Source of the DNA: Prevotella sp. MA2016
Lineage (GTDB): Bacteria; Bacteroidota; Bacteroidia; Bacteroidales; Bacteroidaceae
Reading direction: 5' to 3'
Assembly (NCBI RefSeq): GCF_000619825.1
Contig: NZ_JHUW01000012.1
Coordinates: 1-64,000, forward strand
DNA: 64,000 bases
Made by a program: the position numbers and the translations under genes. The notes under the pieces were generated by a model that saw only the letters and a program-made list of their open reading frames with translations, searched no databases and was not told the origin of the DNA. The first letter of the stretch is position 1. The number at the start of each line of letters is the position of its first letter. Below are positions 53,850 to 62,050 of this stretch, piece after piece.

Positions 53850-54666
53850 TCCCCTTCTTCATATCACGCATCTTGCAAGGTATCCAAACAGATACCTTAC
53901 AACCCTTGCCTGGTTCTGAAGTGAGAGTAATTTCGCCCTTCAGACTATCAATAATCGACTTGCAGATAGATAGTCCGAGACCAGAATCCTTGTTGAAGAA
54001 CGTCAGCGAATCGCCCTTTTGTATCAAGTCAGAGAAGTCGTTCTGCTGTTCCTTGATATTTCCGTCGCCGGTATCGGTGACCGTTATCTCCAGTCCCTTA
54101 TCTTCATAACCATATTCTATCGTGATAGAGCCATCGGAAGTATGCGCATTCGCATTGCGCAAGAGGTGTATCATGAGCTGATACATCAGATTGGTGTCGA
54201 GGGTGGCCTTGCAGTGGGGTGACAGTTGAGAGCGCACCACCACCGTCACATCGGTGCCGGCATCGCGCTGCGCCTCGCGACGGTATGACGCCATCAACTC
54301 GGCCAGGTTCACCTCTATCAGCGTAAAGGTGCCCATGCTATTCTCGAAATTAGAGAGTTCTAGCAACTGCGAGATAAAATACATCAGTTGATTGGCATTC
54401 TCATTTATCTCAGTTGCCATGCTTTGAATCTGCTGTCGGGTGATATCATCGTGTTCCATCAGCTTCTTACTATCATAGATAATAGTATTGATGGGCGTAC
54501 GCAAGGCATGACTCACGTTGGCCATAAACACCGTCTTGACACGCTCGCTGCGCTGGGCACGATTTATCTCGCTTACCAAACGTTCATGATAATAGTGACG
54601 AATGATCAGAAAAGAAATAACAAATACAGTTGTCAACAAAAACAAAAGAATCCAATACACATTCAT
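53836..54666 (-). CDS. Membrane-bound histidine kinase without a sensor domain
   Basis: This 276-residue protein has one N-terminal membrane helix (MNVYWILLFLLTTVFVISFL) followed by a short linker. Next are a HisKA domain with His53 in VSHALRTPINT and an HATPase_c with ANAHTSDG, DTGDG and the G2-like SGLGLSICKSIIDSLKG. There is no periplasmic sensor, PAS domain or receiver. The H-box reads HALRTP instead of HELRTP, an uncommon replacement of the conserved acidic residue. A partner response regulator is not adjacent. The -7 element is at 54694-54701; hsp20 upstream is separated by a terminator. Confidence 0.85.
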   Translation of the reverse strand: MNVYWILLFLLTTVFVISFLIIRHYYHERLVSEINRAQRSERVKTVFMANVSHALRTPINTIIYDSKKLMEHDDITRQQIQSMATEINENANQLMYFISQLLELSNFENSMGTFTLIEVNLAELMASYRREAQRDAGTDVTVVVRSQLSPHCKATLDTNLMYQLMIHLLRNANAHTSDGSITIEYGYEDKGLEITVTDTGDGNIKEQQNDFSDLIQKGDSLTFFNKDSGLGLSICKSIIDSLKGEITLTSEPGKGCKVSVWIPCKMRDMKKGIIAR

Positions 54667-54693
54667 AATACCATTATTTTAGGTTTCAGAATG

Positions 54694-54701
54694 CAAAGAT
54701 A
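54694..54701 (-). promoter_or_regulatory. Bacteroidota -7 element for the histidine kinase
   Basis: TATCTTTG on the minus strand, 27 bases before the start codon. Confidence 0.55.
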
Positions 54702-54715
54702 AGCAAAAGGCTTGA

Positions 54716-54750
54716 AAAAAGAAGAGCGGTTAACATAAATTAACCGCTCT
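54716..54750 (-). terminator. Rho-independent terminator of hsp20
   Basis: AGAGCGGTTAA (54723-54733) pairs perfectly with TTAACCGCTCT (54740-54750) around a 6-base loop; on the minus strand the hairpin is followed by TTCTTTTTTC. It separates hsp20 from the histidine kinase gene. Confidence 0.85.
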
Positions 54751-54759
54751 GGATGTTTA

Positions 54760-55185
54760 CTAAAGAATGTCTATCTGTCGTGACAACTTCACTTTCTCCT
54801 CGACAATCTTCGGAAGTTCAACCGTCAGCACACCATGTTCTACGCGTGCCTTGATGTCTTCTTTCTTCACATCGTCGGGCAGTATCAGCGTCTGCTCGAA
54901 CTTTGAGTATGAGAATTCACGACGCAAGTAGCGTGTGTTCTTATCCTCATCCTTATGCTCCTGCTTGCTCTCCATCTTGATAATCAGGTTGCCCTCATCG
55001 TTGATGTGAACATTAAAATCCTCCTTCTTCATGCCCGGTGCAGCAAGTTCTACGGTGTAGGCCTTGTCGCTTTCTTTCACGTTGATTGCTGGTGCTGTGC
55101 AATTAGCTTTCGGCATAAAATCCGTATCAAACAAATCACCAAACACGCTTGGAATCCAACTGTTAGTTCTCATTACTGGCATCAT
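54760..55185 (-). CDS. hsp20: Hsp20/alpha-crystallin small heat-shock protein
   Basis: This 141-residue holdase chaperone protects unfolding proteins without ATP. Its alpha-crystallin domain spans about residues 32-130 (YTVELAAPGMKKEDFNVHI; RREFSYSKFEQTLILPDDV; ARVEHGVLTVELPK) with the conserved GVLTVELPK strand. The short C-terminal RQIDIL holds the I-x-I/V-type motif region. The ATG at 55185 follows an unusually good Shine-Dalgarno sequence (AGGAGGT on the minus strand, 55192-55198). Bacteroidota genes rarely show such a site, which suggests strong translation. No -7 element of the usual form is visible; TGAACG...CGTTCG at 55237-55253 is a small inverted repeat upstream. Confidence 0.93.
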   Translation of the reverse strand: MMPVMRTNSWIPSVFGDLFDTDFMPKANCTAPAINVKESDKAYTVELAAPGMKKEDFNVHINDEGNLIIKMESKQEHKDEDKNTRYLRREFSYSKFEQTLILPDDVKKEDIKARVEHGVLTVELPKIVEEKVKLSRQIDIL

Positions 55186-55291
55186 AATTTTTACCTCCTA
55201 ATTCTATTTTTTTAAATTGTTAAACCATGTTACTGAACGACTGGCGTTCGACAACTAAGAGGCAAAAGGCATGCTAAGCCCAAATTATATG

Positions 55292-58200
55292 TCATAATGA
55301 CAGTATTTCGCGACAAACTGTCAGTGCTTCAGCTACAGTAGGTATCTCTGAGATGACCACCGAGTGCTTGCCGCTACCCTCGCGGAAGTTGCATCTACGT
55401 GGATATTTGGTGACATAGTGGAGGATGCGACTGAACTGTTCGCTCTGGAAGTAAGGACTATCATCGCGGTTCACGAAATAGAAGAACATCTTCTGTTGCT
55501 TGAGCATAATCTTCTCGATACCCAGTTGCTTACCGGCCACACGCAATGGTACCACCAGAATCAGCTCTTCGCTGACAGCGGGGATAGCACCGAAGCGGTC
55601 CACCAGGCGCTTTCGATAGGCATCCAGTTGCAGCTCCAGTTGGGTGCTGTTGGCCAGATTATCCAGTTCGCGGTAGAGCAGCATGCGCTCTGAATCACTA
55701 GGCACATACTGGTCGGGGAAGTACATCTCGATATCACTATCCAGTGCACAATCATCAACCCAGGCGATATTACTAGTATCAGTAGCCGGGCTAGTTTTTC
55801 CAGCTGCCGAATCGGCAGCTGATGCATCGGCAGCTTGGGATTCGGCGGCTGCTGCGAATTCGGGCTCTTCGTTCTTGAGTTCGCTCATGGCCTGGCTCAG
55901 AATCTTCTGATAGGTCTCGTACCCCAGGTCGGCGATAAAGCCACTCTGCTCAGAGCCCAACAGATTGCCTGCGCCTCGGATATCCAAGTCTTGCATGGCG
56001 ATATTGATGCCAGAACCGAGATCGGAGAAATTCTCGAGTGCCTCCAGTCGGCGACGACTCTCCTGATTGAGTGCCGAGAGTGGTGGCGCCAGCAGATAGC
56101 AGAAAGCCTTGCGGTTGCCGCGTCCCACACGTCCACGCATCTGGTGCAAGTCACTCAGTCCGAAATTATGCGCGCCATTAATAATAATGGTGTTGGCATT
56201 AGGTATGTCGATACCATTCTCAACGATGGTGGTTGAGAGCAGCACATCATAATCGTAATTAGAGAAGTCGAGGATAATCTTCTCGAGTTCCTCAGGCTTC
56301 ATCTGCCCGTGTCCGATACAGATACGTGCATCAGGCACGTACTTCTGAATAATCTCAGCGATATGCTGCAGATCGGCAATGCGATTATTCACGAAATACA
56401 CCTGTCCGTTGCGACTCATCTCGAAGTTGACAGCCTCTGAGATGATCTCCGGACTGAACGTATGAATCTCCGTCTGAATGGGATAGCGGTTGGGGGGCGG
56501 CGTCTGAATCACACTGAGGTCGCGCGCACCCACCAGCGAGAACTGCAGCGTACGTGGTATAGGTGTGGCACTCATCGTCAGCGTGTCCACCGAGGTTTTC
56601 ATCTGGCGCAATTTCTCTTTGGTAGAAACGCCAAACTTCTGCTCCTCGTCGATAATCAGCAGTCCCAGGTCCTTAAACTTCACGTTCTTGCTGACCAGGC
56701 GCTGGGTACCGATGATAATATCTATCTTACCCTCGGCCAAATCTTTCAGTATGCGGTTAGTATCTTTTGTGGTACGCGCGCGCGTTAGGTAATCCACCGT
56801 TACAGGCATGTCCTTCAAACGGCCCGAGAACGTGCGGAAGTGCTGATAGGCCAGCACCGTGGTGGGCACCAGCACAGCTACCTGCTTACCATCAACAGCT
56901 GCCTTGAATGCGGCACGCACAGCCACCTCAGTCTTACCAAAACCCACGTCGCCACACACCAATCGGTCCATGGGGCGTGCCTTCTCCATATCGGCCTTCA
57001 CGTCCTGTGTGGCTTTCAGCTGGTCGGGCGTATCCTCATAGAGGAACGAGGCCTCCAGCTCGTGCTGCATATAAGAGTCGCGACTGAAGGCAAAGCCCTT
57101 TTCCCTGCGACGCTTGGCATACAGTTTTATCAGGTCGCGGGCTATCTCCTTGATGTGTGCCTTGGTGCGCTCCTTCAGGCGCTCCCACTGGCCCGTACCT
57201 AAGGTTGATAGGCGCGGTGCATCACCATTATCCTGCGACTTGTATTTAGCCACCTTATACAGCGAGTGGATAGATACATAGATGGCATCGCCATGCTGAT
57301 AGGTAAGCTTAATCATCTCCTGATAGCCATCGCCCTGAGGCATACGTACCAGTCCGCCGAACTTACCCACACCATGATCTACGTGCACCACGTAGTCGCC
57401 AATCTCAAACTGCTGTATCTCCTTCAGCGTCAGCGCCATCTTTCCGCTGCGCGCCTTGTCACTCTTCAGATTATATTTATGGAATCGGTCGAATATCTGG
57501 TGGTCGGTGAAGAAGCACATCTTCAGGTCGTCGTCGATAAAGCCCTCGTGCAGTGTTTTCTCTACCGGTGTGAATCGTATCGCGGCATGCTCGCCCTCGG
57601 CTTCGGCACGCTGCGCAAAGATATCCTTCAGACGTTCGTTCTGCTTGGCGCTATCAGCCAGAATATACACCTGATAGCCCTTGTGCAGGTAGTTATCGAA
57701 TGCCTGAAACAGCATCTCGAAGTTCTTGTGGAAAAGCGGTTGAATCGTGATATTAAATCGGATAACCGTGCAATCGGATACCGAAGCACGATGCCCGAAC
57801 TCGATACGTCGGAACTCTTCGGCCTGATGCATAAACTGCGGTCCTGTCACCAATGGCATTTCTTCCTGGAAGGCGGCATCGATGGCATCACGCACGTACA
57901 GATAGTCCTTGGTAGCGATAATAGTTTCCTTAGGCAGCAACGAGAGGAATGGTTCCTGGGCTGCCTCTTCGGCCTGCAGCTCGGGCACTATCTCTACCCT
58001 ATCGCGGTCGTCGAGCGAGAGCTGGTCTTCAACCTGGAATGTACGCACGCTCTCTACATCATCGCCAAAAAAGTCGATACGGTAGGGATACTCGCAACTG
58101 TAGCTGTAAACGTCGAGGATAGAACCACGCAGCGCAAACTGTCCGGGCTCGTACACGTAATCCACCTCTTTGAATCCCAGTTCACGCAACTGTTTGGTGA

Positions 58201-58669
58201 TATTGCCAACGGGCACCTCCTGCCCCTTCTCAATCACAATGGTACGTGCATCCAGCGTCTGCTTAGGCACCACCATCTCAGCCAGGGCCTCGGGATAGGT
58301 GACAATATATAATTGACTATTAACAATTGACAATTGAGTCATCACCTCGGTACGGAGAATCTGCGAGGCAGAATCAAGCTGTCCGTACTTGATGGCACGA
58401 CGGTAACTGCTGGGGAAGAACAACACCTTTCGGGTGCCCAACAGCTGTGTCAGGTCGTGATAAAAGTAGCCCGCCTCCTCGGCATCCTGCAGTATAAACA
58501 GGATGGGCGCCTTACACTTGGCAGCCAGACTACCAAACAACATGGGTGCACTAGAGGCCAACAAGCCTTCAAGGAAAATACGTGGTGATGCCGCATTCTC
58601 CATCTCGTGAGCCAGCGCTGCCACCTGCGGCAACTTGGCATAAACTTTTCCTAATTCTTCTAACTTCAT
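55292..58669 (-). CDS. mfd: Transcription-repair coupling factor
   Basis: This 1125-residue Mfd protein releases RNA polymerase stalled at DNA damage and recruits UvrA. Domains in order: UvrB-homology region, CarD-like RNA-polymerase-interacting domain (IQQFEIGDYVVHVDHGVGKF), RecG-like translocase with Walker A GDVGFGKTEVA near residue 575 and DEEQ near 673, helicase C (MRGRVGRGNRKAFCYLL), and a C-terminal TRCF domain. I start at the ATG at 58669 because the -7 element (58683-58690) is inside the longer frame. Two insertions: a loop TQLSIVNSQLYI encoded by 7-mers (58311-58338), and an Ala/Ser/Asp-rich stretch at about residues 933-959 near the start of the TRCF domain. The latter is encoded by GC-rich imperfect repeats. 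Confidence 0.95.
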   Translation of the reverse strand: MKLEELGKVYAKLPQVAALAHEMENAASPRIFLEGLLASSAPMLFGSLAAKCKAPILFILQDAEEAGYFYHDLTQLLGTRKVLFFPSSYRRAIKYGQLDSASQILRTEVMTQLSIVNSQLYIVTYPEALAEMVVPKQTLDARTIVIEKGQEVPVGNITKQLRELGFKEVDYVYEPGQFALRGSILDVYSYSCEYPYRIDFFGDDVESVRTFQVEDQLSLDDRDRVEIVPELQAEEAAQEPFLSLLPKETIIATKDYLYVRDAIDAAFQEEMPLVTGPQFMHQAEEFRRIEFGHRASVSDCTVIRFNITIQPLFHKNFEMLFQAFDNYLHKGYQVYILADSAKQNERLKDIFAQRAEAEGEHAAIRFTPVEKTLHEGFIDDDLKMCFFTDHQIFDRFHKYNLKSDKARSGKMALTLKEIQQFEIGDYVVHVDHGVGKFGGLVRMPQGDGYQEMIKLTYQHGDAIYVSIHSLYKVAKYKSQDNGDAPRLSTLGTGQWERLKERTKAHIKEIARDLIKLYAKRRREKGFAFSRDSYMQHELEASFLYEDTPDQLKATQDVKADMEKARPMDRLVCGDVGFGKTEVAVRAAFKAAVDGKQVAVLVPTTVLAYQHFRTFSGRLKDMPVTVDYLTRARTTKDTNRILKDLAEGKIDIIIGTQRLVSKNVKFKDLGLLIIDEEQKFGVSTKEKLRQMKTSVDTLTMSATPIPRTLQFSLVGARDLSVIQTPPPNRYPIQTEIHTFSPEIISEAVNFEMSRNGQVYFVNNRIADLQHIAEIIQKYVPDARICIGHGQMKPEELEKIILDFSNYDYDVLLSTTIVENGIDIPNANTIIINGAHNFGLSDLHQMRGRVGRGNRKAFCYLLAPPLSALNQESRRRLEALENFSDLGSGINIAMQDLDIRGAGNLLGSEQSGFIADLGYETYQKILSQAMSELKNEEPEFAAAAESQAADASAADSAAGKTSPATDTSNIAWVDDCALDSDIEMYFPDQYVPSDSERMLLYRELDNLANSTQLELQLDAYRKRLVDRFGAIPAVSEELILVVPLRVAGKQLGIEKIMLKQQKMFFYFVNRDDSPYFQSEQFSRILHYVTKYPRRCNFREGSGKHSVVISEIPTVAEALTVCREILSL
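58311..58338. repeat. Array of four 7-mers inside mfd
   Basis: Units in register: aattgac, tattaac, aattgac, aattgag. They encode a loop just before VTYPEALAEM, where other Mfd proteins have a short variable loop. Confidence 0.75.
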
Positions 58670-58682
58670 CGTGATTCGCGGG

Positions 58683-58690
58683 CAAAGATA
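58683..58690 (-). promoter_or_regulatory. Bacteroidota -7 element for mfd
   Basis: TATCTTTG on the minus strand, 14 bases upstream of the ATG at 58669, which makes the upstream start at 58693 impossible for this transcript. Confidence 0.6.
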
Positions 58691-58733
58691 CAAAAAAAAC
58701 GTGGAATTCGTGCAATTCGTGCAAAAAAAGCAT

Positions 58734-58741
58734 TATCTTTG
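58734..58741 (+). promoter_or_regulatory. Bacteroidota -7 element for the GT2-acyltransferase-phosphoesterase operon
   Basis: TATCTTTG fits TAnnTTTG, 21 bases upstream of the GT2 start. A direct repeat AATTCGTGC lies between the two divergent promoters (58704-58721). Confidence 0.6.
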
Positions 58742-58762
58742 CACCGTCTAAATTAAGAGCAT

Positions 58763-59515
58763 ATGAATCAAAGTGACAGTATAGTTATCATACCAACCTA
58801 TAATGAAAAGGAGAATATCGAGAAGATTATTCGTGCGATATTCGGGTTGGAGAAGTGTTTTCACATATTGGTCATCGACGACGGATCGCCCGACGGCACA
58901 GCTGCCATCGTGCGCGGACTCATGGCTACCGAGTTTGGAGGCCGCCTGTTTATCATTGAGCGCAGCGGCAAACTGGGACTGGGAACAGCCTATATAGCCG
59001 GATTTAAGTGGGCACTGGAGCACGACTACGACTACATCTTCGAGATGGACGCCGACTTCAGTCACGATCCTAACGACCTGCCACGCCTCTACGCAGCTTG
59101 TCATGACGAGGGTTACGACGTGGCCATCGGCAGCCGCTATGTATCAGGCGTCAACGTGGTGAACTGGCCCATCGGACGCGTGCTGATGAGCTACTTTGCT
59201 TCGAAATACGTGCGCCTGGTTACAGGCTTTAACGTACACGACACCACAGCCGGATTTAAATGCTACAAGCGCCGCGTGCTGCAGACCATCGAACTGGACA
59301 AGATTCGTTTCAAAGGCTATGCCTTCCAGATAGAGATGAAATACACCGCCTATAAGATTGGCTTTAAGATCAAGGAGGTGAGCGTGATTTTTGTAAACCG
59401 ACAGGAGGGTGTGAGCAAGATGAGCGGTGGCATCTTCGGCGAGGCCTTCTTTGGCGTGATGAAACTGCGCTGGGACGGCTGGATTCGTAGGTACCCAAAA
59501 CCGATTGACAATTGA
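58763..59515 (+). CDS. GT2 polyprenyl-phosphate mannosyltransferase (dolichyl-phosphate mannose synthase-like)
   Basis: This 250-residue GT-A glycosyltransferase of family 2 transfers a sugar, usually mannose, from a nucleotide donor to polyprenyl phosphate on the cytoplasmic side. Visible motifs are IIPTYNEKENIEKII, VIDDGSPDGTA, MDADFSHDPNDLPRL and GSRYVSGVNVVNWPIGR. It lacks the long membrane region of eukaryotic enzymes. The last residues KPIDN and the stop are encoded by a 7-mer array. It is the first gene of an operon with the acyltransferase and phosphoesterase, next to pyrC as often in Bacteroidota. Confidence 0.9.
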   Translation: MNQSDSIVIIPTYNEKENIEKIIRAIFGLEKCFHILVIDDGSPDGTAAIVRGLMATEFGGRLFIIERSGKLGLGTAYIAGFKWALEHDYDYIFEMDADFSHDPNDLPRLYAACHDEGYDVAIGSRYVSGVNVVNWPIGRVLMSYFASKYVRLVTGFNVHDTTAGFKCYKRRVLQTIELDKIRFKGYAFQIEMKYTAYKIGFKIKEVSVIFVNRQEGVSKMSGGIFGEAFFGVMKLRWDGWIRRYPKPIDN

Positions 59516-59531
59516 AGATTGAAAATTGAAG
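59504..59531. repeat. Array of four 7-mers over the GT2 stop codon
   Basis: Units in register: attgaca, attgaag, attgaaa, attgaag. They supply the last GT2 codons, its stop (59513-59515) and the gap to the acyltransferase, including a spurious TTG start at 59526. Confidence 0.8.
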
Positions 59532-59534
59532 ATT

Positions 59535-60296
59535 ATGATTACCTTACTATATAAAATCTACCAATTTATTATCTGCCTGCCTGGTATCGTGCTGATGACA
59601 ATGATCACAGCACTCGAAGTGGGCATTGGCACCACTATCGGCAACGGTCACTTCTGGGGCTACTGGCCCGGACACATGTGGGGCCGCATTATACTGAAGA
59701 TGTTTCTTATCCCAGTGAAGGTTGAAGGACGCCAGCACCTGGAGAAAGACCAGAGTTACGTGTTTGTGGCCAACCACCAAGGCTCGTTCGACATTTTTCT
59801 GATTTATGGTCATCTGAACCGTAACTTCAAATGGATGATGAAGCAGCAGCTCAGAAAGGTGCCCTTCCTGGGCTATGCATGCGCCAAGAGTCACCAGATA
59901 TTCGTGGATAAGCGCGGACCCAGCAAGATTCGCAAGACTTACGATGCTGCCCGCGAAATACTGAAGGAGGGCTACAGCGTGACGGTGTTCCCCGAAGGAG
60001 CACGCTCGTTTACCGGGCACATGGGACAGTTCAGAAAAGGTGCTTTTGCCCTGGCCGACGAACTGCAGTTGCCCGTAGTACCGCTCACCATCAATGGCTC
60101 GTTCGATATCCTGCCTCGCATGAAGGGTTTCAACTTTGTGAACTGGCACCCGATGAAGCTGACCATACATGAGCCTATCTACCCTGTAGGACAGGGTCCC
60201 GAGAACGTAGAAGCCACCATGCGCCAGGCCTACGACTCTGTCATGTCGGCACTCGATGAGAAATATCAGGGCTACGTAGAGAATCCCGATCAATGA
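59535..60296 (+). CDS. plsC: 1-acylglycerol-3-phosphate O-acyltransferase (PlsC-like)
   Basis: This 253-residue membrane-associated acyltransferase adds the second acyl chain in phospholipid synthesis. It starts at the ATG at 59535; the TTG upstream is repeat sequence. A hydrophobic N-terminus (about 1-25) precedes the catalytic motif NHQGSFD (NHxxxxD) near residues 88-94, then FVDKRGPS, FPEGARS and the PVVPLTINGS block. All four PlsC blocks are present. Its stop overlaps the start of the metallophosphoesterase (ATGA), which suggests translational coupling. Confidence 0.92.
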   Translation: MITLLYKIYQFIICLPGIVLMTMITALEVGIGTTIGNGHFWGYWPGHMWGRIILKMFLIPVKVEGRQHLEKDQSYVFVANHQGSFDIFLIYGHLNRNFKWMMKQQLRKVPFLGYACAKSHQIFVDKRGPSKIRKTYDAAREILKEGYSVTVFPEGARSFTGHMGQFRKGAFALADELQLPVVPLTINGSFDILPRMKGFNFVNWHPMKLTIHEPIYPVGQGPENVEATMRQAYDSVMSALDEKYQGYVENPDQ

Positions 60297-61228
60297 TTAT
60301 CATCCGTTTTATCATCATCACGGTGCTATTTGTGATAGCACTTACTGCCATTACCATCTGGGCCTATAAGCGCCGCAACAAGTTGGTGATGGCTGGTGCT
60401 GCCGTGGTGTGGTATATTGCGCTGTACGGCACCTTTATCGGCTTTCAGAAGTTGGAGGTGAACCATCACACATACACGTCAGCCTCACTACCCAAGGCTT
60501 TCGACGGCTACAAGATTGTACTTTTCTCTGATGCCCATGTGGGCAGCTATAGAGGTATGAACAGACGGGTGCTGCAGCGTGCCATCGACTCTATCAACGC
60601 CCAGCATCCCGACATGATTGTGTTTACCGGCGACTTGCAGAATGTCAAGCCCGAAGAGATACTTCAGCATGAGAATCTGCTGAAGAGTCTGAAAGCCAAA
60701 GACGGCGTTTACAGCGTACTGGGCAATCACGACTACGATAAGTATCTGTACCAGAAAGATGGGCTTAACACCGAACCCTGCCGCGAAACGATAGCACTGG
60801 AGAAGCGCATGGGTTGGCATCTGATGCAGAACGAACACCACATCATTAAGCGAGGCAACGACAGCATTACCATAGCAGGTATGGACAATGATGGCGACGG
60901 CAAGCGTTTCCCACAGCGAGGCGATGTAAAGAAAGCATTAAGTGGCGCCACACCGTTTGTGATCATGCTAGAACATGACCCTAGCGCCTGGCGCCGGAAG
61001 ATAGTGCCTGACGGGCGCGCACAACTCACTCTGAGTGGACACACGCACAACATGCAGTTTGCCCTGTTTGGCTGGTCGCCCATGAAGCTATCAGGCAAAG
61101 AGATTAACGGCTGGTACACCGAGGGAAAACAATCATTGTTTGTTACAGCAGGATTGGGCGGACTGATTCCCTTCCGCTTTGGTGCAACGGGAGAAATCGT
61201 GGTGCTAAAATTAAAAATAAAAGAATAA
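60293..61228 (+). CDS. Membrane-anchored calcineurin-like metallophosphoesterase
   Basis: This 311-residue protein has two N-terminal membrane helices (about 1-26 and 32-52), so the enzyme domain faces out of the membrane. The YaeI/YkuE-type metallophosphoesterase motifs are FSDAHVG, FTGDLQN, VLGNHDY and LSGHTHNMQF (about residues 78 to 250). Relatives act on lipid-linked phosphates such as UDP-diacylglucosamine or other phosphodiesters. The actual substrate is unknown. It overlaps plsC by four bases (ATGA). The final residues LKLKIKE and the stop lie at the start of the A-rich 8-mer array at 61216-61247. Confidence 0.87.
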   Translation: MIIIRFIIITVLFVIALTAITIWAYKRRNKLVMAGAAVVWYIALYGTFIGFQKLEVNHHTYTSASLPKAFDGYKIVLFSDAHVGSYRGMNRRVLQRAIDSINAQHPDMIVFTGDLQNVKPEEILQHENLLKSLKAKDGVYSVLGNHDYDKYLYQKDGLNTEPCRETIALEKRMGWHLMQNEHHIIKRGNDSITIAGMDNDGDGKRFPQRGDVKKALSGATPFVIMLEHDPSAWRRKIVPDGRAQLTLSGHTHNMQFALFGWSPMKLSGKEINGWYTEGKQSLFVTAGLGGLIPFRFGATGEIVVLKLKIKE

Positions 61229-61247
61229 AAAAATAAAAGAATAAAAA
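61216..61247. repeat. Array of four A-rich 8-mers at the end of the phosphoesterase gene
   Basis: aataaaag and aataaaaa alternate twice in exact register (a 16-base unit repeated). The stop codon of the phosphoesterase (61226-61228) lies in it. Confidence 0.75.
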
Positions 61248-61255
61248 AAATATTC

Positions 61256-62050
61256 TTAGAGGCTTAACCATTTGCGAAGGACTTCGGCGGGAAGTCCACG
61301 ACGATAGGCATAGTCGCGCAACTGATCTTCGCCTATCTTACCAATCGAGAAATAACGTGCTTGTGGATTAGAAATCATCATGCCACTCACACTGGCGTGA
61401 GGCTTCATGGCGCCACTCTCCGTCAGTCGGATACCAATCTGCTTCATGTCCAGTATCTCATCCAACAGGAAATTCATGCTGGTATCTGGCAACGAAGGAT
61501 AGCCTACAGCCGGACGTATGCCCTGGAAACGCTCAATCAGCATATCGTCTATCGAGAGATGCTCGTTCTTGGCATATCCCCAGAACTCCTTGCGCACCCG
61601 CTCATGCAGGCGCTCAGCTGCTGCCTCAGCCAGTCGGTCGGCCAGCAGTTGGGTGAGCATCTTCTGATACACATCATCATCAAAATCCGTTTCCAGTCCG
61701 ATGTCAACTGATGTTGCAAAAAGACCTATCTTATCCTGGCGGGGCGAAATAAAATCAGCAAGACACATGTAAGGAGGCTTGCCTTGCTGCTGGCGCAAAC
61801 AAGGTATCCTCACTCCCCTCTCCTCACTCCCCTCTCCTCGAGAGATAACAATATCATCATCCTCGCTATGGGCATCGAAGAGCTCAAACACCGCATAAGC
61901 CCGATACTTGTCTTCCAACTCTTCGAGCTTGCTGAGCGCCTCACGCTTCATGCGCTGCTTCTCAGCCTCATCCTTCACCTGCCAGGCAAAGAAGTAGTAA
62001 ACCCAGTTGATGTAAGGTACGAGTTCGGATATGCGATAGGTTATTTTCAT
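61256..62050 (-). CDS. Stand-alone MetH reactivation (AdoMet-binding) domain protein
   Basis: This 264-residue protein corresponds to the C-terminal activation domain of cobalamin-dependent methionine synthase, which binds AdoMet to re-methylate oxidised cobalamin. Hallmarks are ISELVPYINWVYYFFAWQV, the GIRPAVGYPSLPD region (RPAxGYP) and ARYFSIGKIGEDQLRDYAYR. The homocysteine-, folate- and cobalamin-binding modules of MetH are missing. It may work with a separate MetH or have another role. A surface loop (SRGEGSEERG) is encoded by C-rich 7-mers (61807-61834). It is downstream of pyrC and overlaps it by four bases (ATGA). Confidence 0.85.
   Translation of the reverse strand: MKITYRISELVPYINWVYYFFAWQVKDEAEKQRMKREALSKLEELEDKYRAYAVFELFDAHSEDDDIVISRGEGSEERGVRIPCLRQQQGKPPYMCLADFISPRQDKIGLFATSVDIGLETDFDDDVYQKMLTQLLADRLAEAAAERLHERVRKEFWGYAKNEHLSIDDMLIERFQGIRPAVGYPSLPDTSMNFLLDEILDMKQIGIRLTESGAMKPHASVSGMMISNPQARYFSIGKIGEDQLRDYAYRRGLPAEVLRKWLSL
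61807..61834. repeat. C-rich 7-mer array inside the MetH-domain gene
   Basis: TCCTCAC and TCCCCTC alternate twice without mismatch (a 14-base unit repeated), followed by a partial third copy. In the coding direction the array encodes a polar loop before the conserved CLRQQ segment. Confidence 0.8.

Noticed and set aside
57266..58312. Plus-strand frame of 348 residues opposite mfd
   Set aside because: Antisense shadow; mfd is complete on the minus strand.
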